From: Solimicrobium silvestre
GTDB lineage: Bacteria; Pseudomonadota; Gammaproteobacteria; Burkholderiales; Burkholderiaceae_D
NCBI RefSeq assembly: GCF_002976435.1
Contig: NZ_PUGF01000026.1
Location: 1-64,000, forward strand
Direction: 5' to 3'
Length of the DNA: 64,000 bases
The notes below the pieces were generated by a model. That model did no database searches and had not been told where the DNA came from. It saw only the letters and a program-made list of their open reading frames with translations. Numbering within the stretch: the first letter of the stretch is position 1; the number at the start of each line of letters is the position of its first letter. The position numbers and the translations under genes are program-made. Below, piece by piece: positions 28,306-36,425 of this stretch.

Positions 28306-30576
28306 ATGACAATGAAACAAGTCACTGATGATTTAACTTTAAATAATCTGCCGGCCAATTGGCGTGACATCGTTGCGAATCAGCTCACCGAAGGTGAAAA
28401 CGCACTAACAGCCTTAGAGGTTGACCTGGATGCACAATTAAATTTTCGAAAGGGAATAATCGTTGCGACCGGGTCGCGTTTGTTGGCACTGGCACCAGAT
28501 GCAACTGAGTGGCAAAGCTGGGCATATCGCGCTGATTTAGTCTTGAAGCATCATGATCATGCCGGAATCGGGCATCTTGAATTAGTTGATACACATGGCT
28601 TGCTGGCTACTTGGCGCTTCACTTTAACGCAAAATTTGCTCGCCACGCGGCTGGCTGATCAATTTAAGTTATACCAGACCAGCCAGGTCAGTGGCTTGCC
28701 GATTGTTGAGGCTGACCAACTGGTTTGCCCGAGCTGCAAAGCACCTTTAGAGCCGGATCAGGATGAGTGCCCGATTTGCGCCAAAGTCATTCACACGCCT
28801 CCTTCGACCCGCACTTTGTTCCGCTTGTGGCGTTTTGCCAAACCATATCAGTGGCCGTTATTTGCCGGCTTTGTGTTGACACTACTAGGTACCGCTGCTG
28901 GATTGGTGCCACCGTATTTAACAGGCCCAATTTTAGATAACGTACTTATTCCTTATCAGGAAACCAAACATATTGATCCGACTATGGTGTCGTTGTATTT
29001 GGGTGGATTGCTAGGCTCGGCCTTATTGGCGTGGCTGTTAAATTGGCTCAGGACCTATATTTTGGCCTTGGTCTCGGAACGCATCGGTTCTGATTTGCGT
29101 ACTGCAACCTACGAGCATTTAATGCGTTTATCACTCGAATATTTCGGCGGCAAACGTACTGGTGACTTAATGTCGCGTATTGGTAGTGGCACCGACCGGA
29201 TTTGCGTGTTTTTGTCGCTCCATTTACTCGACTTTGCCACCGACGTCATTATGCTGGTAATGATTGCCGTTTTCCTTGTCAAACAAAATCCGATGCTGGC
29301 GTTGGTTACCTTAGCGCCGCTACCGTTTATTGCCTGGATGATTCATATTGTGCGTGACCGTTTACGTAATGGTTTTGAAAAAATTGATCGGGTTTGGGGC
29401 GAAGTGACGAATGTGCTGGCCGATACTATTCCTGGGATTCGGGTTGTCAAAGCATTCGCTCAAGAACAGCGCGAAGCGAATCGTTTCCATGACGCGAATA
29501 AGCATAATTTAATGGTGAATGATCGTTTGAATAAAGTGTGGGCATTGTTTTCGCCAACCGTTTCTTTATTAACCGATATCGGCATGTTGGTAGTTTGGGC
29601 GTTTGGTATCTGGCAAATTTCTAAAGGCGAAATCACCGTTGGTGTCCTGGTTTCTTTTGTGGCATTAATGGGGCGTTTTTATGGTCGTTTAGATTCCATG
29701 AGCCGGATTGTTTCAGTGACTCAAAAATCCGCCTCGGCAGCCAAGCGGGTGTTTGATATTCTGGATCATGTTTCCAGCGTTCCTGAGCCAACACATCCAG
29801 TTAAAATCGCGCAAGTGCAAGGCCATATTGAATTGCGTGAAGTTGGATTCAGATACGGTAATCGTGCTGTGAATCGCGGTATTTCAATTAATATCAAACC
29901 CGGTGAAATGATCGGTTTAGTCGGCCATAGTGGTTCAGGTAAAAGTACGCTGGTGAACTTGATCTGCCGTTTTTATGATGTGGCAGAAGGAGCGATTTTG
30001 CTCGATGGCGTGGACATCCGCTCCTTTGCAGTGGCCGATTATCGTCGCAACATTGGCTTGGTGCTGCAAGAGCCATTCCTATTCTTCGGTACTATCGCTG
30101 ACAATATCGCTTACGGAAAACCGAGTGCTACCCGCGATGAAATCATGGATGCAGCGCGTGCCGCACATGCCCACGAATTTATTTTGCGCCTGCCGCAGGG
30201 TTACGATTCAATGGTTGGCGAACGCGGACAAGGCTTGTCCGGTGGTGAGCGGCAGCGTATTTCGATTGCCCGTGCTTTGTTAATCGATCCACGCATCTTA
30301 ATTTTAGATGAAGCTACTTCGTCGGTTGATTCAGAAACCGAAAAAGAAATTCAAAAAGCGTTAGATAACTTGGTAAAAGGCCGCACCACCATCGCCATTG
30401 CGCATCGACTTTCTACATTAAATAAAGCCGACCGTTTAGTTGTCATGGATCGTGGCGTAGTAGTAGAAGAGGGCAAGCACGACGTGCTGATGGCGCAGCA
30501 AGGCGCGTATTACCGTTTATATCAAGCACAGGCAAGAAACGCGGCCGTGTTACTTGAATCTAATGAGGAAGTCTGA
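28306..30576 (+). CDS. ABC exporter (fused membrane and ATPase domains) with N-terminal zinc-ribbon domain, cyanophycin-linked
   Basis: 756 aa. Unusual N-terminal cytoplasmic region: a beta-rich domain (about 20-125) that looks PH-like, then a zinc ribbon with Cys141, 144, 155 and 158 (CPSCKAP, CPICAK). A type IV exporter membrane domain (about 180-470) and an ATPase domain follow: Walker A GHSGSGKSTL near 540, signature LSGGERQRISIARALL, Walker B ILILDEATSSVD, and the His-loop IAIAHRLS. It works as a dimer. From memory, this subfamily with its DUF1854 partner is commonly encoded beside cphA in proteobacteria; the substrate is unknown. It heads a three-gene operon divergent from cphA'. Confidence 0.88.
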   Translation: MTMKQVTDDLTLNNLPANWRDIVANQLTEGENALTALEVDLDAQLNFRKGIIVATGSRLLALAPDATEWQSWAYRADLVLKHHDHAGIGHLELVDTHGLLATWRFTLTQNLLATRLADQFKLYQTSQVSGLPIVEADQLVCPSCKAPLEPDQDECPICAKVIHTPPSTRTLFRLWRFAKPYQWPLFAGFVLTLLGTAAGLVPPYLTGPILDNVLIPYQETKHIDPTMVSLYLGGLLGSALLAWLLNWLRTYILALVSERIGSDLRTATYEHLMRLSLEYFGGKRTGDLMSRIGSGTDRICVFLSLHLLDFATDVIMLVMIAVFLVKQNPMLALVTLAPLPFIAWMIHIVRDRLRNGFEKIDRVWGEVTNVLADTIPGIRVVKAFAQEQREANRFHDANKHNLMVNDRLNKVWALFSPTVSLLTDIGMLVVWAFGIWQISKGEITVGVLVSFVALMGRFYGRLDSMSRIVSVTQKSASAAKRVFDILDHVSSVPEPTHPVKIAQVQGHIELREVGFRYGNRAVNRGISINIKPGEMIGLVGHSGSGKSTLVNLICRFYDVAEGAILLDGVDIRSFAVADYRRNIGLVLQEPFLFFGTIADNIAYGKPSATRDEIMDAARAAHAHEFILRLPQGYDSMVGERGQGLSGGERQRISIARALLIDPRILILDEATSSVDSETEKEIQKALDNLVKGRTTIAIAHRLSTLNKADRLVVMDRGVVVEEGKHDVLMAQQGAYYRLYQAQARNAAVLLESNEEV

Positions 30577-30580
30577 GATT

Positions 30581-31045
30581 ATGCAAACCAGTAATTTTGA
30601 ACTGAGCCGGAATGCCTTCGGAAAATTGACGTTAACTACAGGCGAAGAAGTACATGAAGGCGTTACGCCTGTGCGCGCCTTTCCGATTCAAACTCCGAAT
30701 GAATGCATTGCTTTGGTGAGCACCGATGGTCGTGAAGTGGCTTGGATCGAGCGCTTGGAAGATGTGTCGCTGCAAGTGCGTGATCTGGTATTGAATGAAT
30801 TAGCGGGGCGCGAATTTGTACCTGAAATTTTACAGATTATCGGCGTTTCCAGTTTCTCTACTCCGTGCACCTGGACTGTCGCTACCGACCGTGGTGAAAC
30901 CAATTTTGTGTTGCGTGTAGAAGAAGATATTCGCCGCATTGGCGATAGTTTGTTAGTCACCGATAACCATGGAATTAATTTCTTAATCCGTCAGCCAACC
31001 AAGCTAGATAAACACGGGCGTAAAATACTCGATCGTTTTCTTTGA
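30581..31045 (+). CDS. DUF1854 protein, cyanophycin-linked
   Basis: 154 aa, soluble. Typical DUF1854 features: DGREVAWIERLEDVS, LAGREFVPEI, the TDRGETNFVLRVEEDIRRI block and a closing DKHGRKILDRFL. The ATG at 30581 (MQTSNFELSRN) is preferred over an upstream TTG because GAGGAAG lies 10 bases before it; it then begins 4 bases after the ABC gene stop. Its stop codon overlaps the next gene's start. Function is unknown; the tight linkage suggests it works with the ABC exporter, perhaps as a regulatory or adaptor subunit (inference). Confidence 0.85.
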   Translation: MQTSNFELSRNAFGKLTLTTGEEVHEGVTPVRAFPIQTPNECIALVSTDGREVAWIERLEDVSLQVRDLVLNELAGREFVPEILQIIGVSSFSTPCTWTVATDRGETNFVLRVEEDIRRIGDSLLVTDNHGINFLIRQPTKLDKHGRKILDRFL

Positions 31046-32349
31046 TGAGTTATAAACTGATGTTCATGACTTCACCATTCATTGAAAATCTCAAATCAAG
31101 AATAAAAAGTGCGCGCCTGTTTGGATGGCGCGTCACTGAAATTCATAGCCTGATTCATTTTGCAATCCGTCGCATTGTTGCTGGTCACTTAGCGCAAGTG
31201 GCTGGCAGCTTAACGTTTACCACGGTATTGGCACTAGTGCCGATGCTGACTATTGCCTTGGCAATATTCACGGCATTCCCCTTGTTCACGACGTTCCGTG
31301 CATCGCTGGAAGCCTACTTTATTCAGAGCCTGATGCCGCACGCAATCTCCTCGAATATCTTGGGCTACCTAAATCAATTCGCCACCAAAGCTACGCGGCT
31401 CTCAGCCTATGGTGCGGTAGCGTTAATGGTGACTTCGATCGCCATGTTAGCCACGATAGACCGGGTTTTTAATCAAATCTGGCGCGTAAAACAAAAACGC
31501 CCGTTGATCAAACGCATGATGGTGTACTGGGCATTAATCACCTTAGCACCGTTATTAATGGGTGTTTCGATTACCGTTACTTCGTATTTATTTGCGGCCA
31601 CTTCCGACGTGGTTGGCGCGCTGCCCGGCAGCAAAATGCTGTATACCGCAGCGTCCATCATCTTCACCACCTGCGCATTTAGCTTGCTGTATATCATCGT
31701 GCCGAATCGTTCCATTGACTGGCGCGATGCAGCTTGGGGTGGCTTGGTTGCTGGCGTGCTATTTGAAATCGCTAAACGCATTTTTGCCGCCTTTGTGATT
31801 CACATTCCTACTTACACCATCGTGTACGGCGCAGTAGCAATCGTGCCGATATTTTTAATCTGGATTTATACCTCTTGGCTAATCACCTTGTTCGGCGCGG
31901 TAATCGCCGCTTCCTTGCCGATTGTAAAGTACGAGCGCTGGTGGCACAAACCGAAACCGGGCAGCCGTTTTATCGACGCAATCGCTTTATTGGAAACTTT
32001 GTATGCAGCGCGTGCCCGCACAAATCAGGCTGGTATTTCAAGCTGGGAAATCCGTCAGAAGACCCGTTTCGGGTTTGATGAAATTGAAGGTTTGCTGACA
32101 CAAATGACCAAAGCCGGTTGGGTAGGGCGCTTGCATGCGGATGAGATCGTCATTAAAAAACCAACACCTTTAGTCGGTTCAGAATGGTGGGTTTTACTGG
32201 TCAATCCGAACTATCTTACTTTGTCGCAAGTGTACCGATTGTTTGTGTTTGAAACGCAAGCCGATGCGCGCTTGACGCAAAAAGTAGAAATCGCGATTGA
32301 ACAAGGTTTGCAAGAATCGTTGGAAGATTATTTTTTGGCTAAAAAGTAA
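31045..32349 (+). CDS. YihY/UPF0761 family inner-membrane protein
   Basis: 434 aa. A six-helix YihY (BrkB-like) membrane domain at about 45-310, with GSLTFTTVLALVPMLTIAL, VPNRSIDWRDAAWGGLVAG and the helix around FLIWIYTSWLITLFGAVI. A cytoplasmic C-terminal region (315-434) looks like a winged helix (SSWEIRQKTRFGFDEIEGLL), usual in betaproteobacterial members. Function is unproven; RNase BN was an early misassignment for the family. The ATG at 31045 overlaps the DUF1854 stop (TGATG), giving translational coupling. ATGs at 31060 and 31066 are alternatives. Confidence 0.82.
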   Translation: MSYKLMFMTSPFIENLKSRIKSARLFGWRVTEIHSLIHFAIRRIVAGHLAQVAGSLTFTTVLALVPMLTIALAIFTAFPLFTTFRASLEAYFIQSLMPHAISSNILGYLNQFATKATRLSAYGAVALMVTSIAMLATIDRVFNQIWRVKQKRPLIKRMMVYWALITLAPLLMGVSITVTSYLFAATSDVVGALPGSKMLYTAASIIFTTCAFSLLYIIVPNRSIDWRDAAWGGLVAGVLFEIAKRIFAAFVIHIPTYTIVYGAVAIVPIFLIWIYTSWLITLFGAVIAASLPIVKYERWWHKPKPGSRFIDAIALLETLYAARARTNQAGISSWEIRQKTRFGFDEIEGLLTQMTKAGWVGRLHADEIVIKKPTPLVGSEWWVLLVNPNYLTLSQVYRLFVFETQADARLTQKVEIAIEQGLQESLEDYFLAKK

Positions 32350-32424
32350 ACTTTATGCCTCAATATGCTGAGTTGTAATTCTGCATTTTATTTCCCGTAA
32401 TCTAAAAAATTAGCAAGGAAACCT

Positions 32425-32781
32425 GTGACGATAAAAGCAAAAATCAGCGATACAAATAACGCTGAATACTATATCTGGGGCGAAGTCTGCGATGGTTGGC
32501 ATTTATTAAAAACACCCGATTTAAGCGTCATTCAAGAACGGGTTCCACCTGGTGCCGGAGAAGTTCGCCATTTTCACACTAAAGCACGGCAATATTTTTA
32601 TGTATTAAGCGGACAAGCCACGCTGGAATTTAACGACGGTGAAATTAGTTTTGGGGCTAACCAAGGTGTGCATGTTGAACCAGGCGTTCATCATCGCTTT
32701 AAAAATGTTGGTGATACTGATGTGGTTTTTATGGTGATTTCATCGCCATCGACTAAGGGTGATAGAGAGAATTTGGGCTGA
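32425..32781 (+). CDS. Cupin-domain protein
   Basis: 118 aa single-domain cupin. Cupin motif 1 is visible as VRHFHTKARQYFYVLSGQA (His-X-His and Tyr rather than the full Glu/His set) and motif 2 as HVEPGVHHRFKNVG. It probably binds a metal; the substrate is unknown. Translation starts at GTG: AAGGAA lies 4 bases upstream and no ATG fits. It converges on argH. Confidence 0.82.
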   Translation: MTIKAKISDTNNAEYYIWGEVCDGWHLLKTPDLSVIQERVPPGAGEVRHFHTKARQYFYVLSGQATLEFNDGEISFGANQGVHVEPGVHHRFKNVGDTDVVFMVISSPSTKGDRENLG

Positions 32782-32790
32782 TTGTGCAAT

Positions 32791-32818
32791 GTGTGGGCAC
32801 GGTTTATCGCACCCACAC
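32791..32818. terminator. Hairpin between convergent cupin gene and argH
   Basis: GTGTGGG / CCCACAC, 7-bp arms enclosing CA/CA and a CG pair, midway between two convergent genes. It has no strong T tract on either side, so this is a plausible shared terminator only. Confidence 0.45.
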
Positions 32819-32830
32819 TTAATCATCTAG

Positions 32831-34222
32831 CTATATTTGCGCACGTAAACGCGCAATCGCCGCTCGAACTTGGTTGGGTGCAGTACCCCCCAAATGATCA
32901 CGCGCTGCTACGGAGCCTTCCAACGTCAGCACCTCAAAAATATCTGCATCAATCAGTGTAGAAAACACACGCAATTCTTCCAGCGTTAAATCACTTAAAT
33001 CACACTCTTTATTCACACAGGTTTTCACTGCATGAGCCACAGCTTCGTGAGCATCACGGAATGGCAAACCTTTTTTCACCAGATAATCGGCTAAATCCGT
33101 CGCGGTGGCGTAGCCTTGCAAGGCGGCGGCGCGCATGGCTTCCGGCTTGACAGTAATGCCGCCAGCCATATCAGCAAAAATGCGCAAGGTGTCGGTAATG
33201 GTATCAACCGTGTCAAATAACGGCTCTTTATCTTCCTGGTTATCTTTATTGTAGGCCAATGGCTGGCCTTTCATCAATGTTAGCAGGGCGATTAAATGAC
33301 CATTTACCCGGCCGGTTTTACCACGTGCCAATTCAGGTACGTCAGGATTTTTCTTTTGCGGCATGATGGAAGAGCCGGTGCAAAAACGGTCGGCAATATC
33401 GATAAAGCCGATGCGTGGGCTCATCCAAATGACTAGTTCTTCGGACATGCGTGAAATGTGCGTCATGATCAGCGCGGATGCAGCGCAAAATTCAATCGCA
33501 AAATCGCGGTCTGAAACAGCGTCTAATGAATTGGCGCAAATACCCTCAAAACCCAACGTTTGGGCGACCCGTTCACGGTCAATCGGGAATGTCGTGCCTG
33601 CTAAAGCGGCCGCGCCGAGTGGTAAGCGGTTAACACGCTTGCGGCAATCAACCATGCGTTCCGCGTCACGTCCAAACATTTCTACATAGGCCAGCATGTG
33701 GTGTCCAAACGTGATCGGTTGTGCGACTTGCATGTGGGTGAAGCCGGGCATGATGGTGTCGGCTTGCTGTTCGGCCAGATCTAGCAAGGCTAATCTGAAT
33801 TGGCTTAATAAACCCAAAATATCATCAATTGCGCCGCGCAAGTACAGTCGAATATCGGTGGCAACCTGGTCGTTACGGGAGCGTCCTGTGTGCAGACGTT
33901 TGCCTGCATCGCCTACGATTTCTGTTAAGCGTTTTTCAATATTTAAATGCACATCTTCCAAATCGAGCTGCCAGGTGAAGCTATTGGCGCTGATCTCTGT
34001 TGAAATTTGTGCCATACCGCGCACAATTTCGGCATAATCTGTTTTATTGATAATTTCTTTAAAGCACAACATTTCGGCATGCGCGAGCGAACCTTGAATG
34101 TCGACTTGTGCCAAACGTTTATCAAAAAACACGGAAGCGGTGTACCGTTTTACCAGATCTGATACCGGTTCAGAAAAACGTGCTGACCACGCTTCGTTTT
34201 TTTTAGAAAATTGTGAAGTCAT
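32831..34222 (-). CDS. argH: Argininosuccinate lyase
   Basis: 463 aa. Last step of arginine synthesis: argininosuccinate to arginine plus fumarate. The fumarase-superfamily signature is [16 protein letters not shown] with the catalytic Ser; also [14 protein letters not shown] and [12 protein letters not shown]. It faces the LytS-type kinase gene, the arrangement known as argH-algZ-algR in pseudomonads. Arginine is also a cyanophycin substrate, but nothing here shows co-regulation with cphA. Confidence 0.98.
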   Translation of the reverse strand: MTSQFSKKNEAWSARFSEPVSDLVKRYTASVFFDKRLAQVDIQGSLAHAEMLCFKEIINKTDYAEIVRGMAQISTEISANSFTWQLDLEDVHLNIEKRLTEIVGDAGKRLHTGRSRNDQVATDIRLYLRGAIDDILGLLSQFRLALLDLAEQQADTIMPGFTHMQVAQPITFGHHMLAYVEMFGRDAERMVDCRKRVNRLPLGAAALAGTTFPIDRERVAQTLGFEGICANSLDAVSDRDFAIEFCAASALIMTHISRMSEELVIWMSPRIGFIDIADRFCTGSSIMPQKKNPDVPELARGKTGRVNGHLIALLTLMKGQPLAYNKDNQEDKEPLFDTVDTITDTLRIFADMAGGITVKPEAMRAAALQGYATATDLADYLVKKGLPFRDAHEAVAHAVKTCVNKECDLSDLTLEELRVFSTLIDADIFEVLTLEGSVAARDHLGGTAPNQVRAAIARLRAQI

Positions 34223-34255
34223 ATTGAGCTTAGCCTAGATATTTTGTGGAGTCGC

Positions 34256-35377
34256 ATGATTATAAAGCACCTGAGGTTAGCTGTATCGACAGCCTCACCT
34301 TCAGCCTTGGCGTCGGTCATTCCTGATTGCTGCAATATCGGGGTGATTTATCGCGTCTTGCTGGCAACCAATTCAGCGGCGTTTTGCGGCATCTGGATGA
34401 AAAGTAAAGACACCCTAAGTGCGGTATTGGAATTTCTTGATTCCGCCATGTTATTGGAAACAATCAGTATTTTATCGCTATTAATGCTGTGTGGTTTGAG
34501 AAAAGTGGCTTTGGTTCAGCAATTTCCGCTTTGGTTGCAACGGGTTTTATGTGGCATAACCCCGGCCTTGATCGCCAGCGCATTATCGATTTTTTTATCG
34601 CAGCAAAGCTGGTTTTTAGACGATTTTTTACATGCATCAACGTTACAGTTAGCGATACTTTCGGCATTTTTCGGCATGATTTTTCAACATCATTTTGAAT
34701 TGCGCAGCCGTGCCTTTTCGCCAGCGTTAGTCGAAGCAAAATTACAAGCTCTGCAAGCGCGGATACGGCCGCATTTTTTATTTAACAGCATTAACGCGGT
34801 GCTATCCTTAATTCGTACTGAGCCATTGCGTGCTGAAACTGCCTTGGAAGATTTGGCGGATTTGTTTCGGGTGTTAATGCGTGACACGCGCGATATGTCG
34901 ACGTTGTACGACGAAGTACGTTTTTGCCGCCAATATTTGTCAATAGAAAAAATTCGTTTAGGCGAGCGCTTAAAGGTGGAATGGGAAATCACTAATTTTA
35001 GTGAGAAAAACGTCAAAGAAGCACAAATCGCCAGTCTGTTATTACAGCCTTTGATTGAAAACGCGGTGCATCATGGCGTCGAACCTTCTGAAAAGCAATC
35101 GGTGGTGACGATTAAGCTAAATCGCAATTCAGAGCGGATTTTTATTGTGATTGAAAATCCGTATTATGGCGCACACGAAACCAAGGGCAATCAAATGGCG
35201 CTGGATAATATTCGTGAGCGCTTGAACTTATTATATGACTTGGAAGCCGATTTTGTGGCGACGGTAATTGGCAACATATTCCAGGTTAAATTGAGTTTTC
35301 CTTTTCAAAAAATGCCCAACGTTGTGAATCAACGCGATCCCAAAGTGGATAGGCGTAGCGTTAAACGGGTAGACTAA
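34256..35377 (+). CDS. LytS/AlgZ-type sensor histidine kinase
   Basis: 373 aa from the ATG at 34256, which has GGAG just upstream; a TTG at 34244 is less likely. An N-terminal membrane region of about four segments (roughly 20-160) precedes a His_kinase domain with the phosphoacceptor in RPHFLFNSINAVLSLIRTEP, and a HATPase domain (LLQPLIENAVHHGVEP, then LDNIRERLNLLYD). It pairs with the LytTR regulator 15 bases downstream. By position and architecture it corresponds to AlgZ/FimS of Pseudomonas, but its targets here are unknown. Confidence 0.88.
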   Translation: MIIKHLRLAVSTASPSALASVIPDCCNIGVIYRVLLATNSAAFCGIWMKSKDTLSAVLEFLDSAMLLETISILSLLMLCGLRKVALVQQFPLWLQRVLCGITPALIASALSIFLSQQSWFLDDFLHASTLQLAILSAFFGMIFQHHFELRSRAFSPALVEAKLQALQARIRPHFLFNSINAVLSLIRTEPLRAETALEDLADLFRVLMRDTRDMSTLYDEVRFCRQYLSIEKIRLGERLKVEWEITNFSEKNVKEAQIASLLLQPLIENAVHHGVEPSEKQSVVTIKLNRNSERIFIVIENPYYGAHETKGNQMALDNIRERLNLLYDLEADFVATVIGNIFQVKLSFPFQKMPNVVNQRDPKVDRRSVKRVD

Positions 35378-35392
35378 TTTTAAGAACTATCG

Positions 35393-36229
35393 ATGATCCC
35401 TAAAATTTTTATTTTGGACGATGAAGCACCGGCGCGGCAGCGGATGCGCACCTTGTTATCGGATATCTTCGAACAGTGCCCGACTAATGTGGTCGGTGAG
35501 GCGGAACACGCGCAAGCTGCGTTAGACGCGATTGCAGTTTGTAAGCCTGATATTGTGCTGCTGGATGTGCAAATGCCCGGCATTAGCGGCATTGAATTTG
35601 CCCGGCACATGCTGCAAAACACACAAATGCAAGCCGCACCAATCGTAATTTTTGTCTCGGCCCATGATGCTTACGCATTGCAAGCATTTGAAGTGCATGC
35701 GTTTGATTATTTGCTTAAGCCGGTGCGTGCGCAAAGGCTGCAAGAAGCGATTTTGCGGGCGGTTCGATTGCGCAATAAAATAAGCGAAACTTCTATCGAA
35801 GATAGTTTGGATACAAGCAAAAATCAGCATAGTACGCAACTTGAAAATTTGGATTTGCCGACGGCGCTACCAGCCAAACGGCAATATTTTTCAGTCATGG
35901 AGCGCGGCCGCATTTTACTGGTATCAGTGAAAGATGTGTTGTATATCAAAGCCGAACAAAAATACCTGACGCTACATACGGCCAGTCAGCAGCATTTAAT
36001 CGAAGAATCATTGCAAGCTATCGAGCTAGAAATGCCTAGCGTGTATGTGCGCATTCATCGCAACACCTTAATTGCGCGTGCTGCTTTGGTGGGCGTAGAG
36101 CGGGGCATGGAGCTGGATGAACAAACCGGGAAAATGACCGAAGCATGGCAAGTGATTTTGCGCGATTGCAAAGAGCGCTTGCCGATTTCACGGCGCTTGT
36201 GGCCGACGATTAAGGCGTTGGTGAAATGA
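35393..36229 (+). CDS. LytTR-family response regulator (AlgR-like)
   Basis: 278 aa. The receiver domain (1-125) has DDE near residue 9, phosphoacceptor D58 in DIVLLDVQMPGISG, and DYLLKPVR. A linker follows, then a LytTR DNA-binding domain (about 165-272: YFSVMERGRILLVSVKDVLYI, HLIEESLQAIE, VRIHRNTLIAR, LPISRRLWPTIK). Partner of the kinase upstream. In pseudomonads algR is followed by hemC; here 17 kb separate them. Confidence 0.9.
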   Translation: MIPKIFILDDEAPARQRMRTLLSDIFEQCPTNVVGEAEHAQAALDAIAVCKPDIVLLDVQMPGISGIEFARHMLQNTQMQAAPIVIFVSAHDAYALQAFEVHAFDYLLKPVRAQRLQEAILRAVRLRNKISETSIEDSLDTSKNQHSTQLENLDLPTALPAKRQYFSVMERGRILLVSVKDVLYIKAEQKYLTLHTASQQHLIEESLQAIELEMPSVYVRIHRNTLIARAALVGVERGMELDEQTGKMTEAWQVILRDCKERLPISRRLWPTIKALVK

Positions 36230-36425
36230 ATAGGTAAAATTAAAAACTGCTGTTGGGTTGTTTGACAGGTTGGTAAACACATACTTGACGGTCGAGGTTC
36301 TTCAATGCTGTCAATTCAAATTTCGGTAGTCCAGACCCTGTCTCGGCGCAGCAGCGTGGTTGTCGCATAAACCCCGTAGTGCAGGCCAACAGCAGGGAAT
36401 TAATCACACATAAGATGTTCTCCTT

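Noticed and set aside
36240-36368. 42-codon minus-strand frame downstream of the acylase gene
   Set aside because: Starts with ATG after GGGG at poor spacing and matches no family I know; chance is as likely as a real small gene.
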